A model generated the notes under the pieces. That model saw only the letters and a program-made list of their open reading frames with translations. It did no database searches and was not told the origin of the DNA. A DNA stretch of 64,000 nucleotides. It comes from Microbacterium pumilum (GTDB taxonomy: Bacteria; Actinomycetota; Actinomycetes; Actinomycetales; Microbacteriaceae). The stretch covers positions 1,488,001 to 1,552,000 of the forward strand of contig NZ_BAAAOH010000001.1 in the NCBI RefSeq assembly GCF_039530225.1, in the 5' to 3' direction. Positions 57,832 through 64,000 of the stretch are shown piece after piece (position 1 is the first letter of the stretch; every line of letters begins with the position of its first letter). The position numbers and the translations under genes are program-made.

Positions 57832-58803
57832 ATGACGAGCCCGACCACCGAGCCGCCGAAGATCAAGTGGAGCTACATGGACCACTGGCGCAGCCAGGGT
57901 CCGGCGGGCCCCATCGACCAGTGGCAGTCCCGGCTCGCGATGACGCGGTTCCTGCGCCAGGTGGCCGCCGTCGGCTTCGACGCGATCGACACCTTCGACT
58001 TCCGGTTCTGGCAGATCCTCGAACAGTACGGATCGGTCGCGAACTATCAGGAGTTCGTGCAGGAGCAGGGCCTCGAGCGCATCGTGAACACGTTCCACGG
58101 CGTGTACTACACCCCCGACCGCTACGCGCCGGAGGTGCCGGCGACCCACGACACGATCCTCGAGGACTTCAGGGTCACGATGGACCGGTGGTCCGGCATC
58201 CAGCTCGACAACATCATCGTCATGCCCGGTTCGCGATTCTTCGACGAGGTCGGTGTCAGTGACGACGGGCTCAAGCACGCGGCGGAAGTCTGGGGCAAGG
58301 TCGGCCAGATCACCCAGGAGTACGGCGTCAATCTGACGTGCCACCACGAGTTCTACGGTGGCATCCGCACGCGCGCGCAGATCGACGCGTTCTACGACTA
58401 TGCCGATCCCGAGTTCGTGAAGTTCTTCGTCGACACCGCCCAGCACTGCATCGCGGATGTCGATCCGGTCGACGTGTACGAGGCGCACCACGATCGCGTG
58501 ACGGGCTTCCATTTCAAGGACACGCGGACGAAGGACGTCAACGAGGACTACCGGCTCTGGCCCGATGCCGAGCTCTCGGCCGTGACGACAGAGAAGTGGT
58601 TCTACGAGATGGGCACCGCCGAAGGCCTGGTCGACTTCGAGTCGTTCATGCGGTCGGTGCGCGACCACGGCTACACGGGCTGGATCAGCGTCGAACACGA
58701 CAAGGCCGACAAGGTGGGTGGCGACTACTCGGAGAGCACGGCGATCGCGCGGTGGTACGCGAAGAACGTGCTCGACGGCATCTACGAGGAGGTCGCGAAG
58801 TGA
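57832..58803 (+). CDS. Sugar phosphate isomerase/epimerase-family TIM-barrel protein
   Basis: 323 aa. The start ATG is at 57832; the first 15 residues are Pro/Thr-rich. Barrel marks are GFDAIDTFDFRFWQILEQYG, LTCHHEFYGGIRTRAQ (Glu), KFFVDTAQHCIADVD (Asp, His), GFHFKDTRTKDVNEDY and WISVEHDKADK (Glu, His). It is coupled to the next gene by a GTGA overlap. The unusual HHEFYGG and FKDTRTK stretches set it apart from the other barrels in this run, implying another substrate. Function in the island is inferred only. Confidence 0.8.
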   Translation: MTSPTTEPPKIKWSYMDHWRSQGPAGPIDQWQSRLAMTRFLRQVAAVGFDAIDTFDFRFWQILEQYGSVANYQEFVQEQGLERIVNTFHGVYYTPDRYAPEVPATHDTILEDFRVTMDRWSGIQLDNIIVMPGSRFFDEVGVSDDGLKHAAEVWGKVGQITQEYGVNLTCHHEFYGGIRTRAQIDAFYDYADPEFVKFFVDTAQHCIADVDPVDVYEAHHDRVTGFHFKDTRTKDVNEDYRLWPDAELSAVTTEKWFYEMGTAEGLVDFESFMRSVRDHGYTGWISVEHDKADKVGGDYSESTAIARWYAKNVLDGIYEEVAK

Positions 58804-59801
58804 CCGGCGTCCGATGGGGCTATGCCCTGAACCAGTGGGACACCAACATCGACGCGTTCGTGCGCAAGCGCGATCACGAGCGGGCGTTCAAGACGATCTC
58901 GATCAGCGGGTTCAGCGGCGTCGAGCTGACGGCCGTCAGCTTCGGACCATGGGAGCCGTTCGGCAGCCCCCATGAGATCGCGAACCTGTACGGATCTCTG
59001 GATGGCCTGCGATCCTTCCTCTCCGAGTGCGCGCTCGACGCCGTGAGCAGTTACGTGTACGACCCGTTCGTCGGGTTCGACGTCGAGATGGGCCGCGGAC
59101 CTGACCCTCTCGATCCGGGTGCGGTCGAGCAGATCACCGGCACCGCCCTCTGGTTCGCCGAGGCGGTGCACCGTCTCGGCGGTGACACGCTCGTCGTGCG
59201 TCCGGTCGGCTCGGCATGGCAGACGGGCGAACTGAGCGATGACCAGGTCGGCACGCTCGCCCGCCTCTGGAACGAGGTGGGCCGCCGTATCGCGGAGCAT
59301 GACGTACGGCTCGCACTCCACGTCGACTTCCTGTCGGCCCTGCGCCTGGGCGACGGAATCGACAGACTTCTTGCCGCAACCGCACCCGAGTTCGTCGGCC
59401 TCGCCCTCGACACCGCCGAACTCGCAGTCGCGGGTATCGACCCCGTCGAGTTCTTCCGGAGCCACGCCGACCGGGTCCGGCACATCCAGCTCAAGAACGC
59501 CCGCGAGCTCGTCGACGACGCCGAAGCGCTCACGCCCCATGCGGAGCAGTTCGTCCGCACCGAAGGCGGCGCGCGACGCATCGAGCGCTGGTTCTTCGAG
59601 CCGACCGACGAAGGCGGCCTGATCGACTTCGAAGCCTTCGCGCGCGCTGTGGCCGACTCGGACTATTCCGGGTGGATCGTGGTCGAGTCCGACCAGAGTC
59701 CGCGCCCCGCCGAGAGCGCGATGGTCAGCGGATGGTACGTCCAGAAGGTGCTGGAGCCCATCATCGCGCGTTCCCGCCATGCGTTGGGCGCTCCCCGGTG
59801 A
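58800..59801 (+). CDS. Sugar phosphate isomerase/epimerase-family TIM-barrel protein
   Basis: 333 aa, GTG start overlapping the previous TGA. It shows WGYALNQWDTNIDAFVRK, FSGVELTAVSFGPW, VRLALHVDFLSALRLG (the usual Glu ligand appears as Asp), LALDTAELAVAG, RHIQLKNARE (His) and WIVVESDQSP (Glu). The change of one acidic ligand and the short loops suggest a modified metal site. It is followed by a Gfo/Idh gene whose ATG overlaps its stop (TGATG). Probably works on a keto-sugar intermediate. Confidence 0.8.
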   Translation: MTGVRWGYALNQWDTNIDAFVRKRDHERAFKTISISGFSGVELTAVSFGPWEPFGSPHEIANLYGSLDGLRSFLSECALDAVSSYVYDPFVGFDVEMGRGPDPLDPGAVEQITGTALWFAEAVHRLGGDTLVVRPVGSAWQTGELSDDQVGTLARLWNEVGRRIAEHDVRLALHVDFLSALRLGDGIDRLLAATAPEFVGLALDTAELAVAGIDPVEFFRSHADRVRHIQLKNARELVDDAEALTPHAEQFVRTEGGARRIERWFFEPTDEGGLIDFEAFARAVADSDYSGWIVVESDQSPRPAESAMVSGWYVQKVLEPIIARSRHALGAPR

Positions 59802-60823
59802 TGGCCCGGGCCGGTCAGGATGAGGCGATGACCGCGCCGAGCCTGGGAATCGGAATCATGGGTGCTGCCGGCATCGCCGAGCGGGCGATCGTGGAGCCGG
59901 CGCGCGAGCTGGACGGCGTCCGAGTGATCGCCATCGGCGCACGCGATCCAGATCGGGCGCGGGCGCTGGCCGATCGCCTCGAGGTGCCCGAGTCGGGCGA
60001 CTACGAGATGCTCCTGAACCATCCCGACGTCGACCTCGTCTACATTCCGCTGCCCTCGACCGTTCAGGCCTACTGGGCGGTGCGGGCGCTGCGGGCCGGC
60101 AAGCACGTGCTGTGCGAGAAGCCGCTGTCGGCGAACGGGACGACCGCGGCGCAGATCGCCGAGGCGGCGGACGCGGCGGGCAGGCGTGCTTTCGTGGGAT
60201 TCCACTACCGACTGCACGGCTTCACCCGTCGGCTGCTGGGCGTGCTCGCCTCAGGGGTCCTGGGGCAGATCCAGCGCGTCGAGTTCGACTACAGCATCCC
60301 TCACTTCGTCGTGAAGCCCGGCAACATCCGCCTCGACGGAGATCTCGGCGGCGGGTCGTTCATGGACGTCGGGTGCTACGCCGTGGACCTCATCCGTGCC
60401 GCGTGGGGGGAGCCGTTGGTCGTCTCGGCCGAAGCAGTGCTGTCGGGCGACGACCCGCGTGTGGACCTGCAGACGGATGCGGTGCTCGAGCTCTCGGGCG
60501 GCATCCCGGTTCATGTGCGCTCGTCCTTCATCGGCGACGACAAGGGAAGCATGTCGCTGCGGGTCGAGGGGTCCGCGGCCTCGCTCGTGGCCACCAGCGT
60601 GATCGTGCCCCAATGGGGCGCCGTGCTGACGGTCACCGCCGGCGATGACGTGCTCGTCGAGGAGAGGGCGGTCGAGGGCGAGAACAGCTACGTGCGCCAG
60701 CTCGAGCACGTGATCGGGGCCCTGCGCGACGGCACGCCCAGTGAATTGGACGCAGCGCTCGGCGTCGGCACGATGGAAGTCGTCGACGCCGTCTACCGCG
60801 CCGCTGGTCTACAGCCCCGCTGA
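59801..60823 (+). CDS. Gfo/Idh/MocA-family oxidoreductase
   Basis: 340 aa from ATG 59801 (TGATG overlap); ATG 59828, after GGATGAGG, is also likely. The Rossmann part is GIGIMGAAGIAERAIVEPAR with the motif HVLCEKPLSANGTTAAQIAE. The substrate domain has GGGSFMDVGCYAVDLIRAAW (conserved Asp and Tyr). It is of the group with dimeric dihydrodiol/glucose-fructose-oxidoreductase-like members. Last gene of the long plus-strand run. It may reduce or oxidise C3 of the sugar released from C-glycosides. It is clearly different from the Gfo/Idh protein encoded at 55464. Confidence 0.85.
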   Translation: MARAGQDEAMTAPSLGIGIMGAAGIAERAIVEPARELDGVRVIAIGARDPDRARALADRLEVPESGDYEMLLNHPDVDLVYIPLPSTVQAYWAVRALRAGKHVLCEKPLSANGTTAAQIAEAADAAGRRAFVGFHYRLHGFTRRLLGVLASGVLGQIQRVEFDYSIPHFVVKPGNIRLDGDLGGGSFMDVGCYAVDLIRAAWGEPLVVSAEAVLSGDDPRVDLQTDAVLELSGGIPVHVRSSFIGDDKGSMSLRVEGSAASLVATSVIVPQWGAVLTVTAGDDVLVEERAVEGENSYVRQLEHVIGALRDGTPSELDAALGVGTMEVVDAVYRAAGLQPR

Positions 60824-60834
60824 CGAACGACGGT

Positions 60835-60848
60835 GGCGGACATCCGCC
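60835..60848. terminator. Short hairpin between convergent operons
   Basis: GGCGGA-CA-TCCGCC, in the 37-nt gap between the convergent oxidoreductase and ThuA-like genes. Small loop and no T-run, so terminator function is tentative. Confidence 0.35.
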
Positions 60849-60860
60849 CTGGTGGCGGGG

Positions 60861-61730
60861 TCAGCCCTCGTGGTTGTAGTACGGCCACGGGAGGAACCGG
60901 CGCTCGCCGCGGCGGTCGGGGCCCTCGAGGGTCACCTCGCCGGTCGCGGCCCACTCGACGCCCCGAGGGAACATGCGGATGAACTCGATGCGCCGGAAGG
61001 TGTCGATGTCATGTCCGATCGTGATCGTGAAGGAACGGCCCGCGCCATACTCGTTGATCCAGGCGATCGGCTGGTCGGTGTTCATGCCGTTGAGAGCGGC
61101 GATGCCGCCCTCGGGGATCACGACGGGATAGTGCGACATCGGCCACACCGGCGCGTTCTCATACGCCTCGAGGTCGTCGAACGTCGTGAGCAGCTCCTGT
61201 GCGCCCTCGTACAGCTGCACCCCGGTGAGGATGTCGTCGCCCGTCACGGTCCACGTCGCGTTGATGCCTTCGGTGATCGGATGCCGCGGCTCGGTGGTCT
61301 TGAGAAGAGCCTCACCCCAGGGCCGGGGCCGCAGCCCCGTCTCGTACGCGCTCAGCTTCGCGCCGCGCATCACGTTGTACTCCTCCGGGTACCCCCACGA
61401 GTCCTCCTGCACCGCCGACCCGTGGAACCACACGATGCCCTTGCCGTCGTCGTGCACGAAGCGCAGCAGCGCGGCATCCGTCTCGGCGCCGAACCCGACG
61501 GCCTTGTCGTGGTAGCCATCGCGGCCCTCGAAGACGACGATCACGACGTCGTACCTGTCGATGATCTCCGCGCCGAGGCCGCGCGGGTCCTCCACGACCC
61601 GCACTGTGAACCGCCCGGTGTCTTCCAGCAGGGTCGTGAGCCACTGGTTGTGCTGGCGGAAGCTGCGATGCTCGTTGTCGTGCTCGATCGTCATGTGTCC
61701 CGAGAGGATGAGGACGTTCAACAGCGTCAT
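60861..61730 (-). CDS. ThuA-like domain protein
   Basis: 289 aa from ATG 61730, overlapping the upstream stop (ATGA). The class-I glutamine-amidotransferase-like ThuA fold shows NVLILSGHMTIEHDNEHRSF, YDVVIVVFEGRDGYHDKAVG, LLRFVHDDGKGIVWFHGSAV and the late PIAWINEYGAGRSFTITIGH. ThuA proteins are linked to 3-keto-disaccharide breakdown beside ThuB (Gfo/Idh). Here it follows a beta-alpha fusion gene and faces a Gfo/Idh gene, so a role with 3-oxo-sugars is reasonable. Its biochemical activity is not settled even in characterised systems. Confidence 0.83.
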   Translation of the reverse strand: MTLLNVLILSGHMTIEHDNEHRSFRQHNQWLTTLLEDTGRFTVRVVEDPRGLGAEIIDRYDVVIVVFEGRDGYHDKAVGFGAETDAALLRFVHDDGKGIVWFHGSAVQEDSWGYPEEYNVMRGAKLSAYETGLRPRPWGEALLKTTEPRHPITEGINATWTVTGDDILTGVQLYEGAQELLTTFDDLEAYENAPVWPMSHYPVVIPEGGIAALNGMNTDQPIAWINEYGAGRSFTITIGHDIDTFRRIEFIRMFPRGVEWAATGEVTLEGPDRRGERRFLPWPYYNHEG

Positions 61731-63145
61731 GCGTTCGCTCCGCTCAGTGCCCGGCGGGCCAGCGCGAGGTGGTCTCGGGTCATGCTCGTCGGGTCGTCGT
61801 CGAGCCATTCGTGCCCGCCCCACTCGCTGCACAGCGTTCCGCTGAACCCTGTTCCATCCAGGAGCGCCGCGACATCGCGGATCGGACCGCTCACGCGGTC
61901 GTCGGAGTCGTCGAGATCCCAGAACTTCAGGTGGAACGCGCCGATCCAGGGCAGCACGTCGGCAATCGCCGTCGCCTCCGATCGGCCGAATCTGACCAGC
62001 ATGTCCATGTACAGCGTGTGGACGGATGCCGGCACTCCGCCGGATCGCAGCAGATCGACGATCGCGCCCACGATCTCGGGATCGCGCCAGCGGTGCCGCA
62101 GGGTCTCGATGAGGTCCGCGGGCACTCCGCCGTCCTGCAGGCGTGCGAGATAGCTCTCGGGAACGGCGGGCATGAACATCGAGATGTCCACGAGGAGGCG
62201 CACGTGCGGGTCGTCGAACTCGACGATCCGATCGATCGCGGGACCGGCCTGAGGCGAGCCGGGAATCTGCGAACCCTGGATCTCCTCGAACAGCGTCAGA
62301 CCCGTCTCGTGCAGGACGGGCAGCACGCGCTCGAGCAGCGGGGGGCCGGCCTGCCCGATGGGCAGGCGCAGGCCGCGCGCGCCGAGCTGATGGGCGATCT
62401 CGATCTGCGGCAGGAGGAATGCGAGCCGCTCGCCGTCCGTGCGGCGAGTGCCCTGCGGCGACCAGTCATCCATGCTCGCGCCCAGGATGCTGACGCGTCC
62501 GCCCGCTGCGGCCAGGCGCGCACCGAATGCCGCGGCATCCGCCTCGCTTCGCCCGGGGAACGATCGCCACAGCTGTCCCGGCTCCGCTTCGATCTCGACC
62601 GCCAGGCCGTCTTCGACGATGCCGACGGCGATGTCGACGGCATCACGGTCGCCCGCGATCATGTCCGGTGTCCAGTTGAAGGCGCTCGCGGTGAGCACCC
62701 AGCCCGCGGGAAGCGAACCGTCGCTCGTCGTCGGCGCGGCATCCCTCGTCACCGCGGCCGGCACGTGCGGCGCGTCGGGCACGAGCGACCGCTCGGCGCG
62801 GAACGGCAGGGTGAGCGGGCCGTCCGGCCCTACCTGCAGGTAGGGGATCCGCAGCCCGAACTCGACCGCGACGTCGTGGGTTCCGAGGTTCACCCGGTGC
62901 GGCCACGCGAGTGTGATGCGATCCTGCTGGAACCACCAGCCGTCTTCCTCGCCGAGCTCACCAGGCGCCACGGGCCTGCCGTCGAGCAGCACCGCGACGT
63001 CCTCGGCGAGGACGCCGTCGATCGTCACTGACGGGTCCTGCAGAGAGGTCATGGGCAGGGACCTGATCCACGGCAGGGAGACGCGCACGGCGGCCCCGTC
63101 CGGCGTGGTGATGAGGGAATCGTCGCGCAGCAACGGCAGCGTCAT
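61727..63145 (-). CDS. C-deglycosidase-like beta-alpha fusion protein 3, diverged active site
   Basis: 472 aa from ATG 63145 behind GAGGA. N-terminal DUF6379-like domain: AVRVSLPWIRSLPMTSLQDP and VAVEFGLRIPYLQVGPDGPL; then a TIM barrel from about residue 150. Compared with the other alpha domains, the Glu-x-His motif is changed to LFEEIQGSQIPG (Glu288, Gln290), the Asp region is LLVDISMFMPA, and HVHAKF is GAFHLKFWDL; CSEWGGHEW keeps the last Glu. Loss of the His expected to act as catalytic base suggests another reaction or a different substrate. It heads a two-gene operon with the ThuA-like gene, next to a ROK regulator gene. Confidence 0.75.
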   Translation of the reverse strand: MTLPLLRDDSLITTPDGAAVRVSLPWIRSLPMTSLQDPSVTIDGVLAEDVAVLLDGRPVAPGELGEEDGWWFQQDRITLAWPHRVNLGTHDVAVEFGLRIPYLQVGPDGPLTLPFRAERSLVPDAPHVPAAVTRDAAPTTSDGSLPAGWVLTASAFNWTPDMIAGDRDAVDIAVGIVEDGLAVEIEAEPGQLWRSFPGRSEADAAAFGARLAAAGGRVSILGASMDDWSPQGTRRTDGERLAFLLPQIEIAHQLGARGLRLPIGQAGPPLLERVLPVLHETGLTLFEEIQGSQIPGSPQAGPAIDRIVEFDDPHVRLLVDISMFMPAVPESYLARLQDGGVPADLIETLRHRWRDPEIVGAIVDLLRSGGVPASVHTLYMDMLVRFGRSEATAIADVLPWIGAFHLKFWDLDDSDDRVSGPIRDVAALLDGTGFSGTLCSEWGGHEWLDDDPTSMTRDHLALARRALSGANA

Positions 63146-63201
63146 GGGCACATCCTCGTGTCGTCGACCGCAGCAGATACGGCTTAAGACGAGAATCTAC
63201 A

Positions 63202-63219
63202 CGCTTTAGTCGATAAACG
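63202..63219. promoter_or_regulatory. Imperfect 18-bp palindrome between ROK and fusion 3 genes
   Basis: CGCTTTAGTCGATAAACG pairs CG-TTTA-CGA with TCG-TAAA-CG apart from single mismatched positions. It lies in an AT-rich 83-nt gap upstream of fusion gene 3. TTTA-N5-TAAA fits the style of ROK-family operators, so the neighbouring ROK protein may bind it. Confidence 0.5.
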
Positions 63220-63228
63220 AAAGAAGTG

Positions 63229-64000
63229 CTAGACCGTGCCGTGCACGCCCTCGATCGTGGGCCGGCCATCCGCGAACCATCGCGGGAAGGTGACGTCGAA
63301 GAGCTGTTCGCGCACCATTTCGGCGCCGCCGCGCAGCGGCTCTCGCAGGTCGCTCTGCGACTGCACGATGTTCAGGTCCCGTGTCGCGAGGGGAAGGGAG
63401 AGTTCGTAGACCCGCTGGCGCACCTCGGCGAGGAAGACCTCGCCGGCTCCCACGACCGCTCCGCCGATCACGATGACGCCGGGGTTGAACATGTTCACGA
63501 GCGCCGCGATCGACTCCCCGACCACGCGCGCGCACCGCTGGATCAGCGAGATCGCGAGGGCGTCGCCGTTCTCGGCCGCGCGAGCGATCGCCTCGGGAGT
63601 GATGGGCTCGCCCTCGCGCGTCTGCTGAGCGAGAGCACCGGAGGCGCCATCGGCGACGGCGACTTCCGCGTCGCGCACCAGAGCCCATCCACCGGCCACG
63701 GCCTCGAGGCAGCCGACCTTGCCGCACCGGCAGAGCGCATCCGACCCCGCGACGCGCACGTGACCGATGTCGCCGGCCGCTCCGTTCGCCCCGCGATGGA
63801 TGCGGCCCTGCGAGAGCAGCCCTGCGCCGATTCCCGAACCCACCTTGCAGTAGATCAGGTCGAGGTGCTCGTCGCGCCGACGTGAGCGTTCGTTCAGCGC
63901 GAGCAGGTTGACGTCGTTGTCGACCCAGACCGGCGCGGCGTAGCGCTCCTCGAACCGGCGACGGATGTCGAACCCGTTCCAGCCCGGCATGATCGGCGGC
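63229..64000 (-). CDS. ROK-family protein, partial (5' end beyond the window)
   Basis: About 257 codons are seen and the frame continues past the right edge without a start. The ROK marks are VWVDNDVNLLALNE, VGSGIGAGLLSQGRIHRGAN (ATP/sugar loop) and GHVRVAGSDALCRCGKVGCL with the GH...CxCGxxGCxE zinc motif, then FNPGVIVIGGAVV. An N-terminal helix-turn-helix, which would separate a repressor (XylR/NagC type) from a sugar kinase, lies outside the window. Position next to the fusion 3 operon and an operator-like palindrome favours a repressor. The missing part decides it. Confidence 0.85.
   Translation of the reverse strand, partial: PPIMPGWNGFDIRRRFEERYAAPVWVDNDVNLLALNERSRRRDEHLDLIYCKVGSGIGAGLLSQGRIHRGANGAAGDIGHVRVAGSDALCRCGKVGCLEAVAGGWALVRDAEVAVADGASGALAQQTREGEPITPEAIARAAENGDALAISLIQRCARVVGESIAALVNMFNPGVIVIGGAVVGAGEVFLAEVRQRVYELSLPLATRDLNIVQSQSDLREPLRGGAEMVREQLFDVTFPRWFADGRPTIEGVHGTV

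Noticed and set aside
63229..64000. Sugar kinase (glucokinase) call for the ROK gene
   Set aside because: The N-terminal part that separates kinase from repressor is outside the window, so only the family is stated.

Overview
The window looks like a chromosome segment of a high-GC actinobacterium, most likely Microbacterium or a close relative in Microbacteriaceae. The reasons are the GC content and codon use, many GTG starts, 4-nt ATGA/GTGA gene overlaps, and the short dispersed repeats (CTTCGACAGGCTCAG type) that are common in that group and put the peptide PELVEG into several proteins. No rRNA, tRNA, CRISPR array, transposase or prophage gene was seen. No stretch above 300 bases lacks a gene.

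Region 1 (1-6111) holds regulator/effector pairs: a truncated cupin gene divergent from a TetR regulator with two operator-like palindromes between them, an HxlR regulator divergent from an MFS transporter, and a TetR regulator divergent from an MMPL exporter. Region 2 (6258-12212) is a full set for non-phosphorylative L-fucose breakdown: FadR-type GntR regulator, mutarotase, lactonase, aldo/keto reductase, fuconate dehydratase, 2-keto-3-deoxy-fuconate dehydrogenase (SDR) and diketo-acid hydrolase (FAH). Region 3 (12248-18295) is mixed housekeeping and accessory genes, including a zinc-ribbon nuclease-like protein and a shortened DUF222/HNH protein.

Region 4 (18343-24728) is a tightly coupled seven-gene operon of unclear purpose: a BchC-like dehydrogenase, a 6-pyruvoyl-tetrahydropterin synthase homologue with an altered active site, a GT4 glycosyltransferase, what looks like the C-terminal part of a methyltransferase, a flippase-like membrane protein, a RibD-type reductase and a membrane sulfatase/phosphotransferase-like protein. 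A CDP-alcohol phosphatidyltransferase gene diverges from it. This suggests a glycosylated, possibly pterin-related or envelope-attached product. Region 5 (24750-29936) has RidA, an FAD amine-oxidase-like protein, and a LysR - SDR - KDG kinase - KDPG aldolase operon.

Region 6 (30146 to the right edge) is the most striking part: a large island for breakdown of plant-type glycosides, centred on C-glycoside cleavage. It encodes five predicted C-deglycosidase alpha domains (sugar isomerase/epimerase-type TIM barrels) and five beta domains (DUF6379-like). Three pairs are fused beta-alpha proteins and the rest are separate genes. With them are a pyranose-oxidase-like GMC oxidase resembling CarA (C-glycoside 3-oxidase), two Gfo/Idh/MocA dehydrogenases, four more TIM-barrel isomerase/epimerases, two SnoaL/NTF2-like proteins, a ThuA-like protein, cytoplasmic glycosidases (GH106, GH3, GH43-like, GH35-like), two esterase-type hydrolases, an ABC sugar importer without its ATPase, and a ROK regulator. 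The proposed flow is import of intact glycosides, removal of O-linked sugars and acyl groups in the cytoplasm, oxidation of the C-linked sugar at C3, then beta-elimination of the C-C bond by alpha/beta pairs. The remaining 3-oxo-sugar would be processed by the isomerases and oxidoreductases. Substrate identity is inference.
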